From assembly GCA_029269125.1 (NCBI GenBank), contig JARHXX010000008.1, positions 62,001 to 126,000 on the forward strand: a stretch of 64,000 nucleotides of DNA, given 5' to 3'. Below are positions 7,872 through 17,542 of this stretch, piece by piece. The number at the start of each line of letters is the position of its first letter. The first letter of the stretch is position 1. The position numbers and the translations under genes are program-made. The notes below the pieces were generated by a model, which had not been told where the DNA came from, did no database searches, and saw nothing but the letters and a program-made list of their open reading frames with translations. Origin of the DNA: Kiritimatiellaeota bacterium B1221. GTDB taxonomy: Bacteria > Verrucomicrobiota > Kiritimatiellia > SS1-B-03-39 > UBA6053.

Positions 7872-9758
7872 TCAGGCACTGTGGGTGCCGTGCGACCTTC
7901 CTTTGGCTTGGGTATCCGGCGGCAAGAGTTCTTTAGCGGGAATGTCGGCGATCATCTCTTTCCAAGCTTTGCCTTGCGTAAATTGCACGGTGTCATCTTT
8001 CCCTTTTTGCAAGAGATCGACCGAAAAGAGTCGGGGATCCGCATCGCCCCAGGTGTTCTCCAGGGTGATCCGAACACCTTTTCCTTTGCAGTGCAGGGGG
8101 ATTTCCACCAGACGTTTGCGGTTGCCTTTGATTTCGGAAACACATTGCCAGCTTCCATCCTCATGCTCCACTTCTATGCGTAAATCTTTGACCAGTTCTC
8201 CGGGCATCGCGTGCGGGCGCGATTTCAAGGGATATTCACAAGCCATCTTTTTGCCGTTCGACAAGTTGCTGTCCAACACTAAACGCAGACCCGGGATTTC
8301 CCGTTCCACAGACCATTTCATCGCAAGACTTCCACCCGCTTGGCATTCCCATGCGTGCCCCTCCTCTTTCCGGTCACGCTCCCAACCGTCGAGCACCCGT
8401 TCGGCGTATTGCCCATCCGCCGACAAGCGGGCATCAAACAGGGACACATCGGGCTGACGCAGTTTGCCCGGCAACCAGCAATCATCATCCATCAAGGTTT
8501 GCTGCAGCTCTGCGAGATGTTTCTCATAGATACCGCGCGGAGAGGTCCCGTGTTTCACACAAAGCGCGGCTGCAGTTCCGGCCGCCTGCCCCATCACCGC
8601 ACAGGTCGCCATCACCCGGGTGGAGGACATCGCAGAATGGGTGGCGGAGATATTCCGTCCCGCACACAGCAAATTCGGCACATTTTTGGAATACAAAGAC
8701 CGGTAGGGAATCCCGTAGGGACTCGGCGCAGGATGATAAATTGTGGGCGGCCCCGGATACAGCAGTCCCGCCGGGTGATGATCGTCCATGGTCCATCCGC
8801 CAAAAGCCACCACATCTTCAAATTCCCCGCCACCTTCCAAATCATGCTGGGTCAGCATGTGATCCCCGACATACCGCCGGTTTTCCCGTTTCCCGGGCAG
8901 ACTGCCCACAAAATGCAGCGCCCAATGAGATGCTTTCTCTTTTTCCGGCGAATAATTTTTAATATAATCCCAGACCCCGTAGGCGGTTCGGTACAAGTCA
9001 TCCCGAATCGCTTCCGCATCTTTGATGGTATCCTGAATTCCCCCCAGCTCCATCCACCAGAAATTGGTCGCATTCACCCCGCGAATGCGGTTGGGCAGAT
9101 CCTCGGGACTGCGGATTTTATAGGCCCAGTCCGGCGCGGTATAAAACTGTTCCTCCTCGCAGCGGTGCAACTGAATCAACAGACTGTTGCCCATGGTGCG
9201 GTCATCCCCGATCTGAGGTGCCACCCCTTCTCCGAATTCCTCCCGGGCTTCGCGGCCGATCCGGTGCAGAGCACCGGTGAGCGCGGCGAGGATACTGTCC
9301 CCGGAACAATCAATAAATTGACGCGCTTCAATCACCATCCGGGTCTGGGAGGTCAGTTGCCAGGCTTCAACCGTGGTCAACACCCCGTCTTCCATGCTGG
9401 CATTGGTGCAGGTGGTGTTCAACAACAAGGTCAGGTTTTTCTGATGCGCGGCATGTCCCCACAGCACCGTGTCCCAAATCGAAAAGTCTTTGCCCGGGTT
9501 GCGGTAGAGGTTTTCCAACTGCATCTCTTCCAGAATGCCGGTCTCTTTATTGTGCTCCCCATGTGCACCACAAATCCACATCCGCACTTCCGAAGATGCA
9601 TTGCCTCCCAAAACCGGACGGTCATGCACCAGCACCGTTTTTGCGCCGCCCCGGGCCGATGCAATTGCCGCACACAGGCCGGACATGCCTCCCCCCACCA
9701 CACACACGTCGGCTTGAAGTTGGTCTCCGAATACATCTGGTTTGCTTATTTCTCTCAT
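7872..9758 (-). CDS. FAD-dependent oxidoreductase of the FAD_oxidored family
   Basis: The 628-residue protein has an N-terminal dinucleotide-binding site (DVCVVGGGMSGLCAA, residues about 17-31) with a GGNASSEVRMW segment after it, and a late FAD motif (NLLCAGRNISATHSAMSSTRVM). This is the FAD-dependent family common in Planctomycetes and Verrucomicrobia, often beside sugar-degradation genes and usually of unknown substrate. The last 200 residues form a second, beta-rich region that could bind carbohydrate. There is no evident signal peptide. It is divergent from an AraC regulator 190 bases away, which probably controls it. galM just beyond supports a link with sugar use. Confidence 0.82.
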   Translation of the reverse strand: MREISKPDVFGDQLQADVCVVGGGMSGLCAAIASARGGAKTVLVHDRPVLGGNASSEVRMWICGAHGEHNKETGILEEMQLENLYRNPGKDFSIWDTVLWGHAAHQKNLTLLLNTTCTNASMEDGVLTTVEAWQLTSQTRMVIEARQFIDCSGDSILAALTGALHRIGREAREEFGEGVAPQIGDDRTMGNSLLIQLHRCEEEQFYTAPDWAYKIRSPEDLPNRIRGVNATNFWWMELGGIQDTIKDAEAIRDDLYRTAYGVWDYIKNYSPEKEKASHWALHFVGSLPGKRENRRYVGDHMLTQHDLEGGGEFEDVVAFGGWTMDDHHPAGLLYPGPPTIYHPAPSPYGIPYRSLYSKNVPNLLCAGRNISATHSAMSSTRVMATCAVMGQAAGTAAALCVKHGTSPRGIYEKHLAELQQTLMDDDCWLPGKLRQPDVSLFDARLSADGQYAERVLDGWERDRKEEGHAWECQAGGSLAMKWSVEREIPGLRLVLDSNLSNGKKMACEYPLKSRPHAMPGELVKDLRIEVEHEDGSWQCVSEIKGNRKRLVEIPLHCKGKGVRITLENTWGDADPRLFSVDLLQKGKDDTVQFTQGKAWKEMIADIPAKELLPPDTQAKGRSHGTHSA

Positions 9759-9849
9759 GAAAAATCCTATCGTCTTTTACTGGTTGTTTTGTCCCCAAGC
9801 CCGCCGCCAATGGCCGAATATTGACCGACTGTAAACGCAAGCCCCCTTA

Positions 9850-9886
9850 CATGAAAAGCGGAATCATTTATCATTATTCATGAAAA
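9850..9886. promoter_or_regulatory. Direct repeats in the araC-oxidoreductase divergent region
   Basis: CATGAAAA occurs at 9850-9857 and again at 9879-9886, 29 bases apart, on the same strand. AraC-type regulators often bind direct repeats, though usually about 21 bases apart. The repeats are seen; the binding role is only a guess. Confidence 0.25.
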
Positions 9887-9948
9887 AGTTGTCATCTCTA
9901 CTCATTTAGATTGTGAAAACCGAACCACTGCACTATCACTAAAGGAAG

Positions 9949-10797
9949 ATGAGATACCAAGATTGCACCCAGCTTCGCTGCAGCCTTTACGCCTGTTATC
10001 AAGGAAACCCGGGCACCTTGGGCAGAGAAATGAACGTCCAATACACGAGTGCCTGGCTGCTGTATGCCGGCAAGGCCGAGCTCACAACGAATGGCCATAC
10101 CGTCTCCGCTTCCGCAGGCCAGTGGCTGATTGGTGGCCAGGGCCCCCGCATTCAGAGGCTGTCCAAAGATCTTCGGATGCTCTCCGTGCTGTTCCTGGCC
10201 AATTGGCCATCTGGCGACGCCCTGATCACACAGGGGCTCCCGGTTGTATTCGACCAGCAGACCTGCCCCGCACTCGAAAAAACGGGCCTGCAAATCAACC
10301 GGACGATTGGCCGACACCTTCCCGAACACAACTACCTGAAGCTCTTGAAAAGTAACCTGCCCATCGAAGCCTACTTAAGCATCCAGGAACATCTTCCCGC
10401 ATTTCTCAGAGAATTAATTGCGGTACTGCGTGAACACCGGGTCGTCATTTCGGGTGAGCGCTCACTGGATCCGCGGATTGCGGATGTATTAAAAATTTTA
10501 AGTGAAACCCCACTCGACCGCAGACCGGTTTTCTCTGATTTCGCACAGCATACCGGTTTGAGCCCCGCTCACCTCGATCGACTCTTTCTCGCCCAAATCG
10601 GTCAAACCATGAAGCAGTTTTTTGATCAGAGGAAGCTGCATTATGCCGAAAACGCTTTGCGCATCCCCGATACGCGGGTCAAAGAAGTCGCAAGTGATCT
10701 GGGCTACGCCTCCCTCGCAAATTTCACCCGGTGGTTTCGTCGTTTTCACCCCATGTCTCCCCGAAACTTCCAGCAGGAGGCCTTCTCTATCCGATAA
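9949..10797 (+). CDS. AraC-family transcriptional regulator
   Basis: This 282-residue regulator has an N-terminal cupin-like sensing region (about 1-150) and a C-terminal double helix-turn-helix (about 180-278). The latter contains the typical VKEVASDLGYASLANFTRWFRRFHPMSPRNF stretch seen as its key segments (DLGYASLANFTRWF and HPMSPRNF). AAAGGA lies close before the ATG at 9949. It faces away from the FAD oxidoreductase gene and is followed by galM after 54 bases, so it may control both. Sugar-linked AraC regulators of this size usually activate in response to a ligand; the ligand is unknown. Confidence 0.88.
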   Translation: MRYQDCTQLRCSLYACYQGNPGTLGREMNVQYTSAWLLYAGKAELTTNGHTVSASAGQWLIGGQGPRIQRLSKDLRMLSVLFLANWPSGDALITQGLPVVFDQQTCPALEKTGLQINRTIGRHLPEHNYLKLLKSNLPIEAYLSIQEHLPAFLRELIAVLREHRVVISGERSLDPRIADVLKILSETPLDRRPVFSDFAQHTGLSPAHLDRLFLAQIGQTMKQFFDQRKLHYAENALRIPDTRVKEVASDLGYASLANFTRWFRRFHPMSPRNFQQEAFSIR

Positions 10798-10851
10798 GGT
10801 TATCCAACTGTGATCTTGCCAAAGGGATGGGTTTTCAGTTACGGGAGTGCC

Positions 10852-11898
10852 ATGTCTATCACAAAAACTTCTTTCGGTACTCATCCTGACGGTTCCGCCG
10901 TCGAACTTTTTAATCTCGATAACGGAAAGGGCCTTCGCTGCGCCATTATGACCATGGGCGGTATCATCACCGAACTCCATGTACCCGACCGGGACGGAAA
11001 GACTGCAGATATCGCATTGGGATTATCCACTTTCCGGGAATATGTCGACGGACACCCCCATTTTGGCGCCCTCACCGGACGCGTGGCCGGCCGGATCAAC
11101 GGTGCCAGATTCACCCTGGATGGCAAAGAAATCATCTTGGCCGCCAATGATGAACCCAATCACCTGCATGGGGGACCCGAGGGCATCGACAAACGGAACT
11201 GGAAGGCCACCGCTGATGACAGTGATCCCCACTCTCCCGCGCTCACCTTAACTTACCACAGCCCCGACGGAGAAATGGGCTACCCGGGCAATGTTGATTT
11301 TACCGTAACCTACCGCTTGACGGCGGAAAACGCGGTGGAAATTCAGTATCAGGCCGTCACCGATGCGCCCACCCCCGTCAGCCTCACCAATCACTCCTAT
11401 TTTAATTTGCGTGGTGAAGGCAGTCCCGATCTTTCCGGACACGAGTTGCAAATCTTCACCGACACCATTGTCCCCAAATTAGACGATGGCACCCTCACCG
11501 ACAAACCCGCACCGGTAGAAGGCACCCCCCACGACTTTAGAAAGGCCAAAAGCCTCAAAGCGTTTGCCGATTTAGGTCAGCACGGTGAACACTACGTCTT
11601 GCGGGCTGAAGACATTGCCGAACCCGAACTGGCTGCCATCGTCACCGAACAGGAGAGCGGACGCAAAATGGAGGTTTTCACCACCACCACTGCGGTACAA
11701 CTCTATACCTCCCAAACCTTGGCGGAAGCCGAAGCCACCGGAAAAAGCGGAAAACTCTATTCCGACTACGCGGCTTTTTGCCTGGAATGCCAGGGCTACC
11801 CCAACGGGGTAAATGCCCCCGAAATTGATGATATCATCCTCAACCCGGGCGAAACCTACCGTCAGACCACCCGTTATAAATTCAGCACCCTTGCGTAA
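10852..11898 (+). CDS. galM: Aldose 1-epimerase (galactose mutarotase)
   Basis: This enzyme interconverts alpha and beta anomers of aldoses. The 348-residue beta-sandwich keeps the GRVAGRING motif, the PNHLHGG histidine, the catalytic base region LTNHSYFNL (His near 182) and the catalytic Glu in CLECQGYPN (near 311). ATG at 10852 gives the normal MSITKTSFG start; an in-frame GTG at 10810 adds 14 residues and is less likely. GGGAG at 10843-10847 may be its ribosome site. No signal peptide is seen, so it is cytoplasmic. It may be co-transcribed with the upstream AraC gene. Confidence 0.94.
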   Translation: MSITKTSFGTHPDGSAVELFNLDNGKGLRCAIMTMGGIITELHVPDRDGKTADIALGLSTFREYVDGHPHFGALTGRVAGRINGARFTLDGKEIILAANDEPNHLHGGPEGIDKRNWKATADDSDPHSPALTLTYHSPDGEMGYPGNVDFTVTYRLTAENAVEIQYQAVTDAPTPVSLTNHSYFNLRGEGSPDLSGHELQIFTDTIVPKLDDGTLTDKPAPVEGTPHDFRKAKSLKAFADLGQHGEHYVLRAEDIAEPELAAIVTEQESGRKMEVFTTTTAVQLYTSQTLAEAEATGKSGKLYSDYAAFCLECQGYPNGVNAPEIDDIILNPGETYRQTTRYKFSTLA

Positions 11899-12263
11899 AG
11901 GAGAAGGAATTCCGCGGCCCCCGCGGTAAACCTGAAGAACAGATTTACCATCGGGGCGATGGAACCACTTCCGTTAGAACCACTAAATCATTCGAACATA
12001 GAGCGTCGAATGGAAGCGCACCGGGGCTGGCGCGATGCCTGCGGGGTTCGGGCGGGGGAAAGCAGGCAGCGTGTCAGCTATGGGAGGGGGGGAATGACGC
12101 GAAGCGGCAGAGGGGGAGCCATGCTTTGCAGCGACTTTGAATCTTCATTTTCTGAATTGAAAAATATTCTGATGCGGGGTCGAGATCTTTTGACAATGGA
12201 TTTGGGGGGCATCCCAAAATCGGGGTATGAAAAATCACGTAAGCGGAATAGGAGATTTTTGCC
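11899..12263. other. 365-base intergenic stretch without a supported gene
   Basis: A short palindromic hairpin, CCGCGG at 11912-11917 and again at 11921-11926 around CCC, lies just after galM and could slow or stop transcription, but no T run follows. The rest contains one G-rich 102-codon plus-strand frame with no recognisable motif. Nothing else stands out. Confidence 0.5.
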
Positions 12264-13751
12264 CTAAAATAATAAGACCATCCCTGCATCCAGACGGTAC
12301 TGGGTTGTCCAGTCATGTTCATCGCTCCATTCCAGTCCCGGCTCGAATTGGATCACCACAAAATCGCGATAGATACTTTTTCGGCAAGTAACCGTGCTGC
12401 GATACTTGTCCATCACCTCATCACTTCCAAAAACAGTTAAATTTAACGAGGCCCCGTCCAGAATATCGTTTACCCCCACGTTTCCCCGCCGACGTTTCTC
12501 ATCTTTCAGTTTAAAAATATAAGCCATGTTCCCGGTTTGCTGCCATTCATAGCCTTTGGTCGATTCGGAATATTTACCCGCGGTCAGGGAGCGGAAGATC
12601 CATCGGTCCTGTTCCCCCAGCCAGTGAAAGGCCTGCAATTGATTATAAATACCGAAACCATCCTCGTTTTCCCAAAACAGCCTGAATTCAAATCCGCAGT
12701 TCCAATCGGAAATCTGCCACTGCGGTTTCCAGGCTGTGCGCGCAAACAGTTCCGGCGGCCATTTGGTGTGAATCCCCACATCGGTTGAAATATTCCACTT
12801 CTCCATTTGACGCCGGGCACCAAAACTCCATCCTTTGTCATCCCGCTGATCAATATCGGTGCCGGGCAGATCTTCGTCATAAGAACTCTGAATAAACACA
12901 CTCAAACTGTTTTCAAAGTTCGGCAATTCCACCCGGATTTTGATATCCGGATCCACCGAAACCGTCGCATCCGGACCGGTAATCGTCTCCACAAACAAAG
13001 ATAAACGCAAGTTTGTGACCGGAGGCTGTTCCTCCACAATCATAGCAGGATCTGTGAGACTCCAGTCCAAATTCCGCATCTGCCCCCTCAACAGCGGAGG
13101 CACATTTTTTTCCAAATAATCCAAGCGGTCATGAATACGGTTAAAACTCTCAGGTTTTTTCTCTACCGGAAATAAAAAATCAGGCGGAAGCGGCCTCAAG
13201 ACCCCTCCCCCGGGGAGCGGCGGAGGTTTTTCCCTGCGGGGGAAATCATCTCCGGAAGCATCGAGTCCAAACCAGCCATCCACAAAATCTTTAAACTCCA
13301 CCAAAGAAACCCCGGCATCCACCCCCACAAACAACAAATGGGCAGACGCGCCAATTTCAGAGAACTCATAGTGGGGAGGGTTCGGCATATCATCACTGGC
13401 ATCCAACCCCAATATCACCAATCCCTTCTTCTGCTCATAGCCCGCGATCCCCGGGAACACCGCTTGCTGACGCGGACCGGGCAACCCCACATAGGCGGTG
13501 TACTGCTCCCCGCCGTAAAACGAAAAGGCATCCGTAAAGCGCGCACCCACCCCCAGGCCCGGCCCCACTTTCACCCGCAACCGAAACACATCCATCAAAT
13601 CCATCACCCGGTTCGGCACATACCACAGCATTTTCGAAATCCACCCCGGTTCTGAATCCGCAACGGGCCGGACATGCGGACCCTCAGCTTCTGCAAATGC
13701 AGAAGTCATCAGCAAGCAACAGAACAGGAGACTTTTCACCCGAAAACACAT
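12264..13751 (-). CDS. Putative outer-membrane protein, function unknown
   Basis: The 495-residue protein starts with a clear signal peptide (VKSLLFCCLLMTSAFAEAE). The first 170 residues are Gly/aromatic-rich, a proline-rich stretch (about 178-200) follows, and the C-terminal half has alternating aromatic strands and ends LDAGMVLLF with a final Phe. That pattern fits a beta-barrel outer-membrane protein. I do not recognise the family. A segment around 55-110 (FRLRVKVGPGLGVGARFTD) resembles small outer-membrane proteins annotated only as hypothetical. It stands alone between galM and the divergent helicase gene. Confidence 0.65.
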   Translation of the reverse strand: MCFRVKSLLFCCLLMTSAFAEAEGPHVRPVADSEPGWISKMLWYVPNRVMDLMDVFRLRVKVGPGLGVGARFTDAFSFYGGEQYTAYVGLPGPRQQAVFPGIAGYEQKKGLVILGLDASDDMPNPPHYEFSEIGASAHLLFVGVDAGVSLVEFKDFVDGWFGLDASGDDFPRREKPPPLPGGGVLRPLPPDFLFPVEKKPESFNRIHDRLDYLEKNVPPLLRGQMRNLDWSLTDPAMIVEEQPPVTNLRLSLFVETITGPDATVSVDPDIKIRVELPNFENSLSVFIQSSYDEDLPGTDIDQRDDKGWSFGARRQMEKWNISTDVGIHTKWPPELFARTAWKPQWQISDWNCGFEFRLFWENEDGFGIYNQLQAFHWLGEQDRWIFRSLTAGKYSESTKGYEWQQTGNMAYIFKLKDEKRRRGNVGVNDILDGASLNLTVFGSDEVMDKYRSTVTCRKSIYRDFVVIQFEPGLEWSDEHDWTTQYRLDAGMVLLF

Positions 13752-13885
13752 AGCCTTCTTCTTAAAGAACTCGATGTAGGATTACGAGAAAGCACATTGC
13801 AAAAATCATCGTCACCAAACAGAGGATACCGAACTTTTCCCCATAAGGCTTGCGAAGCGGATGCTTTCCCTTTAGCCAAGCTTCT

Positions 13886-16800
13886 GTGAACTCAAGTCCC
13901 CTCCCATTTGAAATCAGTTACCCGGAAGAATTGCCGGTCAGCCAACGGCGTGAAGAAATTTTGGAGGCCATACGGGAAAATCAAGTCGTCATCATTTGTG
14001 GCGACACCGGATCAGGCAAGACCACCCAGCTTCCCAAAATGATGGCGGAAGTCATGGGAGAGGCGCCGGGAAGAATCGGCGTCACCCAACCCCGCCGACT
14101 GGCCGCCACCAGCATGGCCTCCCGCGTCGCCGAAGAATGCAAAGTTTCTCTGGGTGGCGCGGTCGGGGTACAGGTCCGCTTTGAAAATCGCACTTCCCCC
14201 CAGACCAAAATTCAATTTATGACCGACGGCCTGCTGCTGGCACAACTCCCCACCGACCGGGATTGGAATGCCTATTCAGCCTTCATCATCGACGAAGCCC
14301 ATGAGCGCAGTCTGAATATTGATTTTATCCTGGGTTGCCTGAAAAACATTCTCCCCCGGCGTCCGGATTTAAAAATCGTCATTTCTTCCGCTACTCTGGA
14401 TGCGGAACGCTTCTCTACCTTTTTCCATGACGCACCCGTCCTGCAGGTGGAGGGACGGCTCTATCCCATTCAGGACGAATCCCTGCCCCCCGAACCGGAG
14501 AGGGATCTCTCTATTCAGGATCGCGTATGGGAATCTCTCCAACACCTCGAACGCGAACACGGCGATCTGGACACCCTGATCTTTCTGCCGGGGGAAAGGG
14601 AAATCCGGGACTGTACCCAAAAGCTCAGCGGACGCTATCAGGGCAAAGCCGAAATCCTCCCCCTGTTTGCCCGTCTGGGTGCCAAGGAGCAGCAGAAAGT
14701 TTTTAAAGGCAGTAATCGAAGACGAATCATTCTTGCCACCAATGTGGCAGAGACCTCTCTCACCATTCCCGGCATCCGCGCGGTGATTGACACCGGACAG
14801 GTGCGCATTCAACGTTTCCACCCCCAAAGCCGCATTCAACGCCTGATGACCGAGCAGGTTTCCCGCGCCTCCGCCCGTCAACGCCGCGGACGTTGCGGTC
14901 GAACCGGTCCCGGTGTTTGCTTGCGCCTTTACTCCGATGAAGACCTGGATCGGGCCGGTGAATTTCAGGATCCCGAAATCCGTCGCAGTTCTCTGGCCGA
15001 AGTCATTTTGCGTATGACGGTGCTGGGTCTCCCCCCCATTCAGAAATTTCCTTTTATCGACCCACCCAAAGGGGCCGCCGTTTCTGAGGGCTACCGCACC
15101 CTCTTCGATATCGGGGCCATGACCGACAAACGGAAACTCACCCGGCGCGGACGCTTATTGGCCAGTTTCAATTTGGAACCCCGCCTGGCACGCATGCTGG
15201 AAGAAGGCCACGAAGAAAAAGTGCTGCCCGCAGTCATCGTTTGTGCGGCCTTCCTTTCCATTCAGGATCCGCGGGAACGCCCGGCAGACAAAAGTGAAGC
15301 AGCAGACCGTGCACACGGCTTGTGGAAAGATCCAGAATCGGATTTTGCCGGGGTGCTGAACATGTGGAATGCGGTTTGCGAAGCCTCGGTCAGTCGGAGC
15401 CGCCGCAGCAAATTCTGCCGTCAGCATTTTTTGCATCCCCGCCGCACCGAAGAGTGGCTGAACCTGGTGGATGATCTGCGGGAAACCTGTCATAAACATC
15501 ACTGGCAAGTGCCCAAATCCATTGGTGAACTGGAATTGTTGGATACGGAAGGTCTCCACCGGTCCATCCTCGCCGGTATTCCCCGATCGGTGGGCGAACG
15601 GGAGGAAAATCAGCAGTTCCGAAGTCCCGGCGGGCAAATCTTCCGGGTGTTTCCGGCCAGTGCCACCGCAAAAAAACCGCCCCGCTGGATCATGACTTTT
15701 ACTTTGATGGAAACCTCCCAACTGTGGGCGCGTGAATGTGCGAAGCTCGATCCGCAATGGATCGAAGATGTCGCCAGCCATCTTTGCAAATACAATTACG
15801 AACGGCCGGTGTGGAATGCGAAACGCGGCTTTGTGGAGGCGGAAGAACGGGTGAGCCTGGGTCAACTGACCTTGCGCGCAGGCAAACGAATTCATTATGG
15901 GCGAATCGACCCCGCGGCCGCCCGCGAAATCTTTATCCGGGATGGGTTGATCCCCGGAAAAATACAGATGCAACACCCCTCCTGCAAAAAATATCTCAAG
16001 CTACTGGGGTCTTTGGAAAATTGGGAAAAGAAACTTCGTCGGCCGGGCTTATTCTTGGGGACGGAAACCTTTTACCACTACTTTAACCGCATCTTACCGG
16101 AAACCATTTGCACCCAAAAAGATTTCCAGAACTGGGCTGCCGGGGAAAGATGGGTCCCCGGGATAGACGATTTATTGGAAGGAGAATCTTTAGACACTCA
16201 GGCCTACCCCGACCGGATTGTGGTCAATGGGTGTAAAGTGAAACTCAACTATCACTACTGCCCTGAAGACCCCGATCGGGATGGTATCCACTTGACGGTC
16301 CGGGAACACGACCTCGCCTCCCTCCCCAATGAACTTCTGGAATGGACCATACCCGCTTGGCTCCCCGAAAAGGTGATGGCCTTAATTCGAAGTTTGGAAA
16401 AACCCCTTCGCATCCAATGCAATCCGGTCAAAAAATGCAGTGAAGATGCGATCACCTGGTTTCATCAACAAAACTTTGTTTACAGCCACTCCCTCCATCA
16501 GGCACTCGCCTCGTTCTTGGCCGCCCGACTCAACTGTATCTTGGCAGCACCGGATCTCCATCCGGATAGCCTTGCCCCATATCTGAAAAATACTTTGGTG
16601 GTTTTGAATGAAGACGGAAAAAAGGTATATCAAGGAAACAGCTTTCCCGGTCAACAGGAACTGAGCACCCAGCGAGGTCCCGTTCGCTCCAAAGCGACGG
16701 ACGAGTGGATGGTCGATTCATGTACGTCCTGGCCTGAAATCCCCATTCCCCAAACCCATGAGATCAGGGGCCGAACCTATTGGCCCGCACTTTGTGATCA

Positions 16801-17542
16801 GGGTGATTCGTGTGCCGTGAAACTTTTTTCAAATGCGAATGAGGCCGAAGCCGCCTGGCAGGATGCCGTTTTACGCTTATATAAAATTCAAGAGCGGGAC
16901 CGCATCCGCTATCTGCAAAAACAACTTCCGCTGTCAACTCACCTTCAACTTGAGTTGTCTCTCCTCCCCTCCGTGGGCGAAAACGCGCTGGAGGATTTGG
17001 TGGATGCGGTATGCCGTGAAGCCCTTCAATTACATCATTCCTGCCCCCGGGACGCACAGGACTTTGCCCGCAGAATTGAGAAAGCCCGAGGGGAACTGTT
17101 TGAGATTGCAGGAAAAATCACCGGAAAACTTCAACAGATCTTACAAGACAGAAGCGAAGTGCAAGCACACATAGACCGTCTTCCCGATGGACCTCTCCGC
17201 AGCGATTTGGAACTGCAGGCGGTAACCTTATGGTCACCCGGCTGGTGTGCGGACCCGGTTTGTCTGGAGCGGTACCCTAAATATATCAAAGGAATCGCAC
17301 TGCGCATTTCGCGGGCAAACCAGGGACCGGACAAAGACCGAAAAAAACAGGAGAGTTTGGAACCCGTCCTTGCACGGTTTGCCAAACACTCTCCCGCCTT
17401 GACTTCCGGTCAAGTCCGACAGGCTTTTCTCAAACTCGAAGAACTCCGGCTTTCCTTATTCGCACCCGAATGCAGACCCCATGAAAAAATGAGTCCCCAA
17501 CGGTTCGAGCGCTGGTTGGCAGAAGCGGTGTCTTTAAAATAG
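13886..17542 (+). CDS. hrpA: ATP-dependent RNA helicase, HrpA family (DEAH)
   Basis: HrpA-type helicases unwind RNA and rescue stalled ribosomes. The protein of about 1218 residues has Walker A GDTGSGKTT (about 38-46), motif Ia TQPRRLAA, DEAH in IIDEAHERS, SAT, and motif VI with SARQRRGRCGRTGPG, then the helicase-associated domains and a long DUF3418-type C-terminal region as in E. coli HrpA (1300 residues). No ATG precedes Walker A, so the start is a GTG at 13886 or a TTG at 13850; GTG is preferred. Its end overlaps the convergent exopolysaccharide gene by 9 bases with no terminator between them. Confidence 0.93.
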   Translation: MNSSPLPFEISYPEELPVSQRREEILEAIRENQVVIICGDTGSGKTTQLPKMMAEVMGEAPGRIGVTQPRRLAATSMASRVAEECKVSLGGAVGVQVRFENRTSPQTKIQFMTDGLLLAQLPTDRDWNAYSAFIIDEAHERSLNIDFILGCLKNILPRRPDLKIVISSATLDAERFSTFFHDAPVLQVEGRLYPIQDESLPPEPERDLSIQDRVWESLQHLEREHGDLDTLIFLPGEREIRDCTQKLSGRYQGKAEILPLFARLGAKEQQKVFKGSNRRRIILATNVAETSLTIPGIRAVIDTGQVRIQRFHPQSRIQRLMTEQVSRASARQRRGRCGRTGPGVCLRLYSDEDLDRAGEFQDPEIRRSSLAEVILRMTVLGLPPIQKFPFIDPPKGAAVSEGYRTLFDIGAMTDKRKLTRRGRLLASFNLEPRLARMLEEGHEEKVLPAVIVCAAFLSIQDPRERPADKSEAADRAHGLWKDPESDFAGVLNMWNAVCEASVSRSRRSKFCRQHFLHPRRTEEWLNLVDDLRETCHKHHWQVPKSIGELELLDTEGLHRSILAGIPRSVGEREENQQFRSPGGQIFRVFPASATAKKPPRWIMTFTLMETSQLWARECAKLDPQWIEDVASHLCKYNYERPVWNAKRGFVEAEERVSLGQLTLRAGKRIHYGRIDPAAAREIFIRDGLIPGKIQMQHPSCKKYLKLLGSLENWEKKLRRPGLFLGTETFYHYFNRILPETICTQKDFQNWAAGERWVPGIDDLLEGESLDTQAYPDRIVVNGCKVKLNYHYCPEDPDRDGIHLTVREHDLASLPNELLEWTIPAWLPEKVMALIRSLEKPLRIQCNPVKKCSEDAITWFHQQNFVYSHSLHQALASFLAARLNCILAAPDLHPDSLAPYLKNTLVVLNEDGKKVYQGNSFPGQQELSTQRGPVRSKATDEWMVDSCTSWPEIPIPQTHEIRGRTYWPALCDQGDSCAVKLFSNANEAEAAWQDAVLRLYKIQERDRIRYLQKQLPLSTHLQLELSLLPSVGENALEDLVDAVCREALQLHHSCPRDAQDFARRIEKARGELFEIAGKITGKLQQILQDRSEVQAHIDRLPDGPLRSDLELQAVTLWSPGWCADPVCLERYPKYIKGIALRISRANQGPDKDRKKQESLEPVLARFAKHSPALTSGQVRQAFLKLEELRLSLFAPECRPHEKMSPQRFERWLAEAVSLK

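Noticed and set aside
11959-12267. 102-codon plus-strand frame after galM
   Set aside because: Arg/Gly-rich with no motif, overlapping the end of the convergent gene; likely chance.
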